Source: Trinickia symbiotica (GTDB lineage Bacteria > Pseudomonadota > Gammaproteobacteria > Burkholderiales > Burkholderiaceae). Taken from it: a stretch of DNA of 64,000 nucleotides. Made by a program: the position numbers and the translations under genes. Positions 36,867 through 45,855 of the stretch are shown piece after piece. The stretch lies in contig NZ_PTIR01000002.1 of assembly GCF_002934455.1 (NCBI RefSeq), positions 124,001 to 188,000 on the forward strand, written 5' to 3'. How positions within the stretch are numbered: position 1 is the first letter of the stretch; each line of letters opens with the position of its first letter. The notes beneath the pieces were generated by a model. That model worked only from the letters and a program-made list of their open reading frames with translations, did not search any database and was not told where the DNA came from.

Positions 36867-37661
36867 TCAGGATCCCCCGAACCAGTTGTACCCCTGGTCG
36901 CTCCAATAGCCGCCCGGGAACGTATTCGTCACGAAGATTTCCATGATGTGTTTGGGATTCTTGTAGCCGAGCTTCGTCGGTATGCGCAGCTTCATTGGGA
37001 AGCCATACTTCGGCGGCAGGGTCTCGCCGTCATATTGAAATGCAAGCAGCGTTTGTGGATGGAGCGCCGTCGGCATATCGATGCTCTCGTAGTAGTCGTC
37101 GGCGCACTTGAAACCGACATATTTTGCGCTCGTGTCCGCACCCACGCGGCGTAGGAAGTCCGCGAATGGCGTGCCGCCCCAGTGCCCGATTGCGCTCCAT
37201 CCCTCGACGCAGATGTGCCGCGTGATTTGCTCGGCATGGGGCAACGCGTAAAGCTCCGGCAGGCTCCATATGCGCTTTCCGCTGACAAGCCCGCTCAATT
37301 TCAGCTGGAAGCTGTTGGGGTCGACCTCGGGTACATCCTCGATACCGTAATACGCGTTGAACGGGAACGGACGTGTCAGCTCTGGTTCGCTATAGGTTGG
37401 CGCAAGCCGCTTTGCGTCGAATAACCATGCCTGAACGCGATCGTTCATGCGCGAGACGCTCATGAGGAATGCGTTGACCGATTTGTCGTCTGTGAGCGAG
37501 CACCCGGTCAGCATCAGCAGGCCGCCGAGGGATAGGACGCGTTTACCAAATTCGCGCCGCGAAGGCAGGGCCAACTCACGACGCGCGTCGGCAAGGATCG
37601 TCTTCGAATCGAGCGAAAATGCTCGATGCTCGGGATGAACAGGAATTCGAGACCGTTTCAC
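36867..37661 (-). CDS. Molybdopterin-dependent oxidoreductase, Tat-exported (sulfite-oxidase fold)
   Basis: 264 residues with a twin-arginine signal (SRREFGK followed by a hydrophobic stretch and lipobox-like LMLTGCS). The Moco-binding domain has the ligand Cys in RHICVEGWS, and conserved elements include SLPELYALP, HWGGTPF and MKLRIPTKLGYKNPKHI, as in YedY/MsrP-like enzymes. The gene follows a membrane cytochrome b gene by 37 bases, which presumably supplies or accepts electrons. Substrate unknown; methionine sulfoxide is only one possibility. Confidence 0.88.
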   Translation of the reverse strand: MKRSRIPVHPEHRAFSLDSKTILADARRELALPSRREFGKRVLSLGGLLMLTGCSLTDDKSVNAFLMSVSRMNDRVQAWLFDAKRLAPTYSEPELTRPFPFNAYYGIEDVPEVDPNSFQLKLSGLVSGKRIWSLPELYALPHAEQITRHICVEGWSAIGHWGGTPFADFLRRVGADTSAKYVGFKCADDYYESIDMPTALHPQTLLAFQYDGETLPPKYGFPMKLRIPTKLGYKNPKHIMEIFVTNTFPGGYWSDQGYNWFGGS

Positions 37662-37698
37662 TGATGCCTCCGTTCGGCGCCTCGGGACGGAACACGCT

Positions 37699-38337
37699 TT
37701 ATCGGCCGCGCAGCATTGCTATCAGCGAGCGTGGCACCAATGCAGCCATCACAATATGAACGATGAGAAACAAAGCCAGGAAGGACATCGCGCAAAAATG
37801 CACGATGCGTGCGGAGTCGTAGCCGCCCATGATGTCGCGCAACAACGGGAACTGCACCGACTTCCAGATCGCGAGGCCTGAAAGCACGAGCACGATCAGG
37901 TCCGCAATGGCGGCAACATAGGCGACCCGCTGCACGGCGTTGTATTGCGAGAGATCGGCATGCGAGAGTGCGCCCTTGAATGCCAGTGCAACGTCACGCC
38001 AGACGGCGCGGGGCGACAGCGGGAAGAACTTGGAGAAGAGACGCCCCGTCGCAATCCCGAGCATAAGGTAGATGATGCCGTTCGCCACCAGCAGCCACAT
38101 CGCCGCGAAGTGCCACTGCAACGCTCCGGCCAGCCAGCCGCCGAGCGTGATCGACATCGGGAACGCAAACCCCGAAAAGATCGGCGACGCATCGTAGATT
38201 TGCCATCCCGAGAGCATCATGACGATCGCCGTGATCGCATTCAGCCAATGCGTGATGCGGACCCAAAGCGGGTGCACGAGCGCGGGGCGTCGTACGGGCG
38301 CCCGGTGCGGCCCTTCACGTGCTTGCGAGGTTGCCAT
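37699..38337 (-). CDS. Membrane cytochrome b subunit
   Basis: 212 residues with about four TM helices. Histidines placed for b-type heme ligation occur in RITHWLNAITA, ALQWHFAAMWLL and IVHFCAMSFLALFLIVHIVM. ATG 38337 is preferred, with GGGGG upstream, over ATG 38364. It is the probable quinol-linked redox partner of the molybdopterin oxidoreductase encoded directly downstream. Confidence 0.87.
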   Translation of the reverse strand: MATSQAREGPHRAPVRRPALVHPLWVRITHWLNAITAIVMMLSGWQIYDASPIFSGFAFPMSITLGGWLAGALQWHFAAMWLLVANGIIYLMLGIATGRLFSKFFPLSPRAVWRDVALAFKGALSHADLSQYNAVQRVAYVAAIADLIVLVLSGLAIWKSVQFPLLRDIMGGYDSARIVHFCAMSFLALFLIVHIVMAALVPRSLIAMLRGR

Positions 38338-38649
38338 GGTGTGGCCCCCAATCGGATGGTTCAACGGTATGTCGGCAGACCGGTTTTGGCGGAAAGCGCG
38401 CTTTCAGCAGGCGGCACTAGACGGGGTCGCTGGGCCGTTCCGGCTTCCAAGTTAGGTTGGGCGGCGCGATACACGCGGCTTCTGCATGCTTCCGCTACAC
38501 GATGTTATACGCGCCTTGTTCCGTTCCGGATGCGAGATTTCCACCTACGATCGAGAGGCTGGAAAAGAAAAAATTGTCCACTGTCTCTGGACCGTGGACG
38601 GACACCTTGGGCCGTGACGAACGACCGAATCCCTGCTACGTGGCGGCGA
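38338..38649. other. Intergenic region, nothing recognised
   Basis: About 310 bases upstream of the cytochrome b gene. It presumably holds the promoter of the cytochrome b/Moco operon. No palindrome, terminator or convincing small gene is seen. Confidence 0.3.
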
Positions 38650-39180
38650 TTACCGCCCCGCCAGCATGCGTTTGACGACGAGCGCGAGTGGAACGGTGAA
38701 GACGAAATGCGACATAAATCCGCCGATCACGATGTTCGGATCGAAATAGTTCGGGTGGTTGCTGGATGCAATGCTGATCAGCGTATGCATGACGATCCAA
38801 GCGAAGATCGCGTAGAACAACGCGACAAACGTCGCTTCATAACCGCGCCGGCGGAAGTACGGCCAAATGACTGCAAAGAGCACGCCCCACGCGAGCGCGA
38901 AGACGAAGTGAATTGCGGTACCCAGCAGATAAGCCCAGACGCCGAGCGCCTCTTGTACGTCCTTGCCGAAGACGAGTCCCGTCGCATTGCGTGGAATGCC
39001 GCCGAGCGGCATCAGATGCTGCGCCCCCACCCAGACGAGCGCCTCGTAGACCCAAATCAACATTGCCCCGGTCAGTCCGCCGGCCAGCCCGGCACGAACC
39101 GTCTGCCGAATACTCGATTGCATCGGCGCGCCGGAGCGCCTTTCATTGCCCATGTTGCTCGCGCCATAGTTGCCACCCAT
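38650..39180 (-). CDS. Inner-membrane protein of unknown function (176 aa)
   Basis: About four TM helices (for example AGLAGGLTGAMLIWVYEALVW and IHFVFALAWGVLFAVIW), with an N-terminal Gly/Asn-rich cytoplasmic tail. ATG 39180 is chosen because GAGAGGAGAA precedes it; the frame extends further upstream without a better site. The family is not recognised. It lies upstream of the cytochrome b gene in the same direction but with a 311-base gap, so it is probably a separate unit. Confidence 0.72.
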   Translation of the reverse strand: MGGNYGASNMGNERRSGAPMQSSIRQTVRAGLAGGLTGAMLIWVYEALVWVGAQHLMPLGGIPRNATGLVFGKDVQEALGVWAYLLGTAIHFVFALAWGVLFAVIWPYFRRRGYEATFVALFYAIFAWIVMHTLISIASSNHPNYFDPNIVIGGFMSHFVFTVPLALVVKRMLAGR

Positions 39181-39609
39181 CGTCGTTCTCCTCTCATGTT
39201 TGATTTCCAGTCGCCGGTCGCACAAGCCTGCGGTCCTGGCGCTTCGAAACAATAGAAAAGAGAGGCGATCGCAGGACAGCGAGGGTAAACGTGAGCGGAT
39301 CGGCTATGCCTTGCTCAGCGGACTACGAAATGGCGAGTGCGCGCGATCCGTCGATCGCGCAAAGACCTGTCGCGCAAAGCTCCGCGCGAGGCGCGCGATC
39401 GGCGAAAAGACATCGGCTGCCTCTCTATCCACGACTGCCCGATAAACGAAACAGATAGATCGAAAATCAAGTCGCAAGCATACGCGTCCGGTCGATCTGC
39501 AGCCTCCAGGTGGCTATACTCCTCTCACGCAGGCGGATGGTTGAAACACTGCGCTCACGCGTCAGGCCGCCCAGTACAGCACCGACGATCGCACCGACTC
39601 TCGTCACCG
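39181..39609. other. Divergent intergenic region
   Basis: About 430 bases between the membrane protein (minus) and the LysR-type gene (plus). A TATACT hexamer around 39516 could be a -10 for the LysR gene. Although the LysR frame is open back to 39337, nothing upstream of ATG 39610 looks like LysR sequence. Confidence 0.3.
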
Positions 39610-40857
39610 ATGAACGAAAACGATGCTTTGAACCTCTCCCACCTGCACGCAGTGCACGTGATTGCTGAAACCGGCAGTGTCAGCCGGGCGGCGGTCGCGC
39701 TGTTTCGCGCGCAATCGGCCGTCACGAGGGCCGTACAGGAAACCGAAGCGGCGCTCAACGAGCGCTTGTTCGACCGCAAGCCCTCCGGCATGTTGCCGAC
39801 GGGCGTATGCCGAGCCGTGCTTCAGCGCAGTGCCCGCGTGTTCGGGGAATTGGAGGATGTCGCGCGCTGGACGCGCGCACGCCGCGGGAGCCGGCATACG
39901 GCGGCGGAGCAGACCTTGCCGGCGTATTTGCTCAACACGCGGCGGCTGCAGCTATTCGTTACGCTCGCTCGGCACAAGCACATGCCTAGCGCGGCACGCG
40001 CCCTGGGCATCACGCAACCGGCCGTCAGCAGCGCCATCAAGATTCTCGAAAGCGGCGCGGGCATGCCCCTCTTTCATCGGAATCCGCGCGGTCTGCTGTT
40101 GACGAGCGAGGGCGAGACGTTCCTGTTGCACGTGCGTCGCGCATTGAACGAATTGCGTCACCTCTCGGATGACGTCGCCGCTTTGCGTGGTCACATTCAA
40201 GGCAGCGTGACCGTGGGCGCGTTGCCGCTCGGGCGTACGGTCATCCTGCCCGAGGCCATCGCCCGCGTCATCGAACGATATCCGGGCGTGCGCGTGGTGA
40301 CGGACGAAAGCGCTTACGAGTCGCTCGTGGGGGGCCTTAGAGCGGGCGACGTCGACTTTATTCTCGGTGCGCTGAGGCCATACGATGCCCAAAGCGGACT
40401 CCAGAACGAAAAGCTGATGACGGAGGAGCTCGTCGTCTTGGCGCGTCGTGAACACCCGCTGGCGGCGCAGCGCGAGCTGACGGTCAAGCAATTGGCCGAC
40501 ATGCAATGGGTCTTACCGCGCAGGCAGTCGCCCGCGCGCGGCCTGTTCGAATCGATGTTCAAGCGCGCCAAGATCAGGCCGCCGACGCCAACAGTCGAAA
40601 CGGCCGACCTGGCCGTGATTCGCGGCCTGCTGCTTCGCACCGATATGCTCGCCGTGACCTCGGCACAACAGCTGCACTACGAGCGGCAATCCGGCGAGAT
40701 CGTGGCGCTCGATGCGCCGACCCGTCAGACGAGCCGCGACATCGGGCTGACGCTTCGCGCGGGCGGCGCTCCATCCCCGGCGGCTCGTGCGCTCATCGAC
40801 GCGATACGGCTGTCGATCGGGGATGTCGCGCGAACGACGCGCGTGGTCCGCCGCTAG
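39610..40857 (+). CDS. LysR-family regulator with two DNA-binding domains
   Basis: 415 residues instead of the usual ~300. Two complete LysR-type helix-turn-helix regions occur in tandem: VIAETGSVSRAAVALFRAQS near residue 20, and a second with RHKHMPSAARALGITQPAVS near residue 125, each followed by its own dimerisation helix. A normal effector-binding domain follows. It converges on the gallate operon and is its likely regulator. Tandem-HTH LysR proteins occur beside protocatechuate/gallate meta-cleavage genes in related bacteria (from memory). Confidence 0.88.
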   Translation: MNENDALNLSHLHAVHVIAETGSVSRAAVALFRAQSAVTRAVQETEAALNERLFDRKPSGMLPTGVCRAVLQRSARVFGELEDVARWTRARRGSRHTAAEQTLPAYLLNTRRLQLFVTLARHKHMPSAARALGITQPAVSSAIKILESGAGMPLFHRNPRGLLLTSEGETFLLHVRRALNELRHLSDDVAALRGHIQGSVTVGALPLGRTVILPEAIARVIERYPGVRVVTDESAYESLVGGLRAGDVDFILGALRPYDAQSGLQNEKLMTEELVVLARREHPLAAQRELTVKQLADMQWVLPRRQSPARGLFESMFKRAKIRPPTPTVETADLAVIRGLLLRTDMLAVTSAQQLHYERQSGEIVALDAPTRQTSRDIGLTLRAGGAPSPAARALIDAIRLSIGDVARTTRVVRR

Positions 40858-40908
40858 TGCCCCGTCCCGCACTATCGCATCGAACGGCGCTATCGCTTGC
40901 CGACTGGC

Positions 40909-41817
40909 TTATTCGTCGTCGTCCAGGTCAGGCAAAAGCCGGTCGATCACGTCCCGCCAAACAAAAGGCAACAATGCCGGATAGTGCATTTGGCGCGCGT
41001 CCATATCATCGACGAACCGATCCTGAAGGTGCGCGCATGCCTCGCTCATCCAGGGCTTGATGCCCGTGTCGCTGAGCGTTTTGCCGACTTCGCGCATTTC
41101 CTCGGCGCGCCGCCGGCCGTGCTCTGCGACACGGCTGATCAGATACCCGGGCAAATCCGGCGTCTCGCGCATCTTGTCGAAGGTCTCGCGTAGCGAAGCA
41201 AGCACGATCTCCTCGGCGCCATAGGCTCGCGCAGCGCTCAAGCACTCGACCGTCAGCGCTTCGATGCCCTTGATCATCACGCTGCGGCACATCTTGGCGG
41301 CCGATGCCACGCCGACCTTATCGGACACCGCGCGAGCGTTGAGACCAAGCGCCGACAACTGAGCGGCGACCTCCGCGGCGCGCCGGCCACCGAGCAGCAT
41401 CGGTACCGACAAGCCGTACGGAGGAACAGGCGCCATCACAGCCGATTCGATGTAATCGCCGCCGGCATCCTCGATCAGCCGTTGCGCGCGCCGCTTCATC
41501 GCGGGCGAGACAGAGTTGATGTCGACATAGACTTGGCCGGCCGTCATGCATGTGGCGACCGCCTGCGCAACTTGCTCGTCCGAGGCGGCCGTGACGGCCG
41601 AGACGATCAGTCGCGCGCCCGAGATTGCATCGGCCACTGTCATGGCAGGACGCACTCCGAGGCGCTCGGCTTTCCCCCGCATCGCCGGCGCGGCGGCCGG
41701 ATCGTCGAGCAATTGGTCGAACATAGCGACCGCGACGCCCTTCATGCTGAGCGCGGCGCCGAGGATACCGCCGGCTTCCCCAAAACCGATGAACGCAATC
41801 CGCTCGATCGAACTCAT
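40909..41817 (-). CDS. NAD(P)-dependent dehydrogenase, DUF1932 type
   Basis: 302 residues with an N-terminal Rossmann fold (IAFIGFGEAGGILGAAL) of the 6-phosphogluconate / 3-hydroxyisobutyrate dehydrogenase superfamily and a helical C-terminus of the DUF1932 type (GIEALTVECLSAARAYG). ATG 41817 overlaps the stop of the preceding gene, so the two are translationally coupled. It is the last gene of the gallate operon. Its reaction in gallate breakdown is not obvious; it might act on a ring-cleavage intermediate or side product. Confidence 0.78.
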   Translation of the reverse strand: MSSIERIAFIGFGEAGGILGAALSMKGVAVAMFDQLLDDPAAAPAMRGKAERLGVRPAMTVADAISGARLIVSAVTAASDEQVAQAVATCMTAGQVYVDINSVSPAMKRRAQRLIEDAGGDYIESAVMAPVPPYGLSVPMLLGGRRAAEVAAQLSALGLNARAVSDKVGVASAAKMCRSVMIKGIEALTVECLSAARAYGAEEIVLASLRETFDKMRETPDLPGYLISRVAEHGRRRAEEMREVGKTLSDTGIKPWMSEACAHLQDRFVDDMDARQMHYPALLPFVWRDVIDRLLPDLDDDE

Positions 41818-42551
41818 GACTTGATGGGCTCCATACCGTGATGCCGGATCACCGGCGCGGCCGCGGGCGATGCGAAAAATGCGAGCAGTCCTTTCGCGTC
41901 CACTTTTCGCGTCGATGCCGAGCACACCGCGGCCGAAAAGATCGTCATATGCTGCGCGCCCGGAGGAAGCGGCCCGACGACAGTGATGCCGGGCAGACGA
42001 ATCAGTTCGCTCAGCTGCTGAAAGCCCACTTCGACTTCCCCCCGCGCGATGAGCGTGCCCACGGGTACGCCGGGCGGTGCCTGCACGAGACGGGCAGACA
42101 TCGCTTCCACAACGCGGAGCCGTTCGAACAAGGCGAGGACATGCCTACCGCTTGGCCCCGTCGAATACCCGATGCGGTGGGCAGCGAGGAGCGTCTCGCG
42201 AAGCGCCGCCGCGGTCCCGATCTCGGGGCACCGCGCCCCCGCACGCACCGCCATCGCGATTCCTGAACGCGCCAAGTCGATGCGCCCGTCCGGTTCGATG
42301 CGTCCATTGGCCGATAGACGATCGATCGCATCGGCCGCGAGTATGACGACGTCAAATGGCTCGCCGTCGTTCGCACGTCGCGCCGCATCCACGCCCCCGA
42401 CCGATTCGATCCGCACGCGCAGGCCTGAACGCCGCTCGTATTCGCTCGCGAGTTCGGCCAACAACTGACTCGTCGCCATCGACGAAATGCCGCTGATCGG
42501 CGCCGTTGCAATTGCATCGATACACATATCCACTGCCGCCTTCGTTTTCAA
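41814..42551 (-). CDS. ModA-like type 2 periplasmic-binding-fold protein without signal peptide
   Basis: 245 residues resembling substrate-binding proteins of the molybdate type ([53 protein letters not shown]). The N-terminus has no hydrophobic export signal, so it is probably cytoplasmic. It overlaps the aldolase gene by 4 bases and the DUF1932 gene by 4 bases, so it belongs firmly to the gallate operon. No tautomerase of the GalD/LigU family is in the operon; whether this protein fills that step, or senses an intermediate, is open. Confidence 0.7.
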   Translation of the reverse strand: MKTKAAVDMCIDAIATAPISGISSMATSQLLAELASEYERRSGLRVRIESVGGVDAARRANDGEPFDVVILAADAIDRLSANGRIEPDGRIDLARSGIAMAVRAGARCPEIGTAAALRETLLAAHRIGYSTGPSGRHVLALFERLRVVEAMSARLVQAPPGVPVGTLIARGEVEVGFQQLSELIRLPGITVVGPLPPGAQHMTIFSAAVCSASTRKVDAKGLLAFFASPAAAPVIRHHGMEPIKS

Positions 42552-43234
42552 TCGATGTAGCGCAGCCCGGCCTGACGCAACGGCTCCCGCATGCCATACA
42601 TATCGAGGCCGAGCACGCCGGAGGCGAGCTTCGCGCGTTTCGCCGCCTCATTGGCCTCGCGGGCAGCGGCCTTTTCCAAAATCTGTCCTGCCATGTGCGA
42701 GGGCACCACGGCCACGCCGTCACCGTCCGCAACGACGACGTCGCCTGGATTGACGAGCGCCCCTGCGCAGATGACCGGAACGTTGACCGAACCGAGCGTC
42801 GCCTTGATCGTCCCTTTCGCCGAGATCGCTTTGCTCCAGACGGGGAATTTCATTTCTTCGAGCACGCGAACGTCGCGCACACCCGCGTCGATGATGAGCG
42901 CTCTTGCGCCCCGTGCTTGAAAGCTGGTCGCCAGCAGATCGCCGAAGTAGCCATCCGTGCATTCAGCCGTGACCGCCGCAACAACGATGTCGCCCGGCTG
43001 AATCTGCTCCGCGGCGACGTGCATCATCCAATTGTCGCCAGGCTGCAACAGCACGGTGACGGCAGTCCCGCACGCTTGTGCGTGCCGATAGGTCGGCCGC
43101 ATATAGGGTTTGAGCAGCCCCGTGCGCCCCATGGCTTCGTGCACCGTCGCCGATCCGAAAGCGCCCAGTTGCTCGGCGATATTTTTGTCAGCCCGCGCGA
43201 TATTGCGGTAGACCACGCCCAATTCGTACATCAT
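42548..43234 (-). CDS. ligK: 4-carboxy-4-hydroxy-2-oxoadipate aldolase
   Basis: Cleaves 4-carboxy-4-hydroxy-2-oxoadipate to pyruvate and oxaloacetate, the last step of gallate and protocatechuate 4,5-cleavage (LigK/ProA/GalC). The 228-residue length fits. Class II RraA-like fold features are [36 protein letters not shown] and [16 protein letters not shown], including the metal-binding region around RDV. ATG 43234 has GGAGAG upstream and its first base overlaps the ligJ stop (TGATG). Confidence 0.93.
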   Translation of the reverse strand: MMYELGVVYRNIARADKNIAEQLGAFGSATVHEAMGRTGLLKPYMRPTYRHAQACGTAVTVLLQPGDNWMMHVAAEQIQPGDIVVAAVTAECTDGYFGDLLATSFQARGARALIIDAGVRDVRVLEEMKFPVWSKAISAKGTIKATLGSVNVPVICAGALVNPGDVVVADGDGVAVVPSHMAGQILEKAAAREANEAAKRAKLASGVLGLDMYGMREPLRQAGLRYID

Positions 43235-44259
43235 CAATGTTCTCTCCGGTTGAGGGCTGCGTCGAGACGCGGATAGACGCGTCGCGCGTTGCCCTCGTAA
43301 ATCTTGTAGCGGTCCTGGGCATCGATGTGCGCCGCCTCGATATAGCGTTTCGTATCGTCGAAATAGTGTCCCGTCCGCGGATCGATCCCCCGTACTGCAC
43401 CGATCATCTCGCTCGCAAACAGGATGTTGTCCACCGGAATGACGCGCGTGAGTAGATCGATGCCAGGCTGGTGATAGACGCACGTGTCGAAAAACACGTT
43501 GCGTAGGAGGTGTTCCTCGAGCAGCGGCTTTTTCAGTTCCTGCGCGAGCCCGCGGAACCGTCCCCAGTGATAAGGCACCGCGCCGCCGCCGTGCGGTATG
43601 ACAAAGCGCAACGTCGGAAAATCGCGGAACAAGTCCGAGGTCAGGCACTGCATGAATGCCGTGGTATCCGCGTTCAGATAGTGCGCGCCCGTCGTATGGA
43701 AGCACGCGTTACAGCTCGTGCTGACATGGATCATCGCCGGTACGTCGTACTCGACCATCTTCTCGTAGATCGGATACCAGTAGCGGTCCGACAACGGCGG
43801 GCTCGTCCAATGTCCCCCCGATGGGTCGGGATTCAAGTTCACGGCCACGCTGCCGTACTGCTCCACACACTTGACGAGTTCGGGGATGCAGGTGGCGATG
43901 TCCACGCCCGGACTTTGCGGCAGCATGGCCGCCGGCACGAATTGCTCCGGGAACAGCTGGCTCACGCGATAACAGAGCTCATTGCAGATCGCCGCCCAGG
44001 TGCTCGAAATTTGAAAATCCCCGATGTGATGCGCCATGAAACTGGCCCGAGGGCTGAAAACCGTCAGATCGATGCCGCGCTCTCGCATCAAGCGTAGTTG
44101 ATTGGATTCGATCGATTCGCGCAGCGCATCGTCGTCGATTTTCAGGTCGGACACCCTTGGCATCTCGGACGGATTCGCGATTCCCGCGATCTGCCGGTTG
44201 CGCCACGCCTCTAACGCTTTCGGCGCGGTCGTGTAGTGGCCATGGATATCGATGATCAT
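43234..44259 (-). CDS. ligJ: 4-oxalomesaconate hydratase, amidohydrolase type
   Basis: 341 residues of the amidohydrolase superfamily, matching LigJ: metal-binding HGH at the N-terminus (IIDIHGHY), [29 protein letters not shown] and [17 protein letters not shown]. It hydrates 4-oxalomesaconate to 4-carboxy-4-hydroxy-2-oxoadipate. Pseudomonas gallate operons use the unrelated GalB for this step, so the pathway here mixes gallate dioxygenase with a Lig-type hydratase. It overlaps ligK at the stop/start. Confidence 0.92.
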   Translation of the reverse strand: MIIDIHGHYTTAPKALEAWRNRQIAGIANPSEMPRVSDLKIDDDALRESIESNQLRLMRERGIDLTVFSPRASFMAHHIGDFQISSTWAAICNELCYRVSQLFPEQFVPAAMLPQSPGVDIATCIPELVKCVEQYGSVAVNLNPDPSGGHWTSPPLSDRYWYPIYEKMVEYDVPAMIHVSTSCNACFHTTGAHYLNADTTAFMQCLTSDLFRDFPTLRFVIPHGGGAVPYHWGRFRGLAQELKKPLLEEHLLRNVFFDTCVYHQPGIDLLTRVIPVDNILFASEMIGAVRGIDPRTGHYFDDTKRYIEAAHIDAQDRYKIYEGNARRVYPRLDAALNRREH

Positions 44260-44371
44260 TGTTTCCCCTAACAGAAAGTCAATTGCCTTTCGTCACTCCG
44301 CGGCGCGCGGCTCATACATACCGCACGGAATGAATCGAAAGGCATGAACCGAGGCGTCCTGCCTGGCCCGT

Positions 44372-45721
44372 TCAATGCGCGGCATTGGGCTGAACTGTCG
44401 CCGCATCCTCGCTCGAACGTTGCGCCATCAGGATCGCGGTGGCGGCGAGGACCGCAGGCACAGCCAGCATCGAGAGGATCCCGACGAACTCCCATCCGAG
44501 CCCGAGCAGCGCCCCGCCGATCGCGGATCCGAAAATGCTGCCGAACCGCCCCATTCCGAGCATCCAGCTCACACCCGTCGCCCGCGCCGCCGTGGGATAG
44601 CGGCCCGGCGCGTAGGCGTTGAGGCCGGTCTGCGCGCCGCTCATGCAAAAGCCCGCGGCGAACACGAGCAGCGCCAGGGACGACGAAAGCGCCCCGATCC
44701 ATGCCAAGCCCAGAACACAGACGCCTCCGCCCAAATACGCCGCGCTGATGACGGGCGCTGGTCGCACCTTGTCCATCAGCCAACCCACGGCGATTGCACC
44801 GATCGTGCCGCCAATCTGGAACATCGCCGTGACATTTGCCGCCGTCGTAACCGAGAGCCCCGCATCCTTGATGAGCGTCGGCAACCAACCGGTCAGCAGA
44901 TAGATGACGAGCAGACCCATGAAATACGTCACCCAGAGCGCGATGGTCGTAAAGCCATAGCCGTGCGAAAAAAGAACGCCGATCGGCTTGCGCGTGGGCA
45001 ACGGAGGTTCCGTCGAGACAAACACGTCATCGACCGAAAAACGCGCGCCGCACACCTTGCCCAGAAGCGCGCCGATGCGCTGGGGCGATGCACCGCGCAC
45101 CGCCAGCAGACGCGCCGATTCCGGCAGGAGCCACCACTGCAGCGGAATCAACGTCAGCGGCAGCGCACCGCCGAACAGCAATACCGAGCGCCAGCCATGC
45201 AAGGGAATCAGCCAGCCCGCGACGAATCCAATCAGTGCCGAGCCCAGATTGAAGCCGGTGAACATCAGCGTGATCATCAGCGAACGCTTACGCTGCGGGG
45301 CGTACTCCGACAACAGCGTCGTCGTATTCGGCATCGCCGCGCCGAGACCGATACCGGTCAGCAAGCGCAACGCGGCCATGGCGGCCGGCGAGTGCACTTG
45401 AGCCGTCGCGATCGTGAACACGCCGAATAAGAACACCGATGCGATCAGTACGTTCTTGCGGCCGAAGCGATCGGCGCTCGGCCCCGCAACGAGCGAACCG
45501 ATCACCAATCCAATGGGTGCAGCGCTCATCACCAAGCCGAACTCGGGCCGCGAAATGGCCCATTCGCGGATGATCGACGGCGCGATGAAACCCATAATTG
45601 CGACGTCCATGCCGTCGGCAATGACTACGAGGCAACAGAGCACAACGAGCAGCCATTGGTACGGCGCTATCGGCCGCTCGTCGATAAAAGATTTGATGTC
45701 GATTGATTTTCCACTGGTCAT
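44372..45721 (-). CDS. AAHS-family aromatic acid transporter (probably gallate)
   Basis: A 12-TM MFS protein of 449 residues. The aromatic acid:H+ symporter signature DGMDVAIMGFIAPS occurs in TM1, GPSADRFGRKNVL in the TM2-3 loop and TEYAP-like LSEYAPQRKR after TM4. The gene sits between gallate dioxygenase and the hydratase, so gallate (GalT-like) is the likely substrate. ATG 45721 is preferred. Confidence 0.9.
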   Translation of the reverse strand: MTSGKSIDIKSFIDERPIAPYQWLLVVLCCLVVIADGMDVAIMGFIAPSIIREWAISRPEFGLVMSAAPIGLVIGSLVAGPSADRFGRKNVLIASVFLFGVFTIATAQVHSPAAMAALRLLTGIGLGAAMPNTTTLLSEYAPQRKRSLMITLMFTGFNLGSALIGFVAGWLIPLHGWRSVLLFGGALPLTLIPLQWWLLPESARLLAVRGASPQRIGALLGKVCGARFSVDDVFVSTEPPLPTRKPIGVLFSHGYGFTTIALWVTYFMGLLVIYLLTGWLPTLIKDAGLSVTTAANVTAMFQIGGTIGAIAVGWLMDKVRPAPVISAAYLGGGVCVLGLAWIGALSSSLALLVFAAGFCMSGAQTGLNAYAPGRYPTAARATGVSWMLGMGRFGSIFGSAIGGALLGLGWEFVGILSMLAVPAVLAATAILMAQRSSEDAATVQPNAAH

Positions 45722-45855
45722 CGTCTGTCTCCTGTCTCTTCTCCTGGTCTGTCGGCGCACCGGTTGGCCGGTATCGATTTTTCAAGGTCGAACTGCTCCC
45801 CGCCGCGTCGAAACGCGACTGGTAAGCCGGTGCGGTGAAGTGCCTCTCGGCGCTG

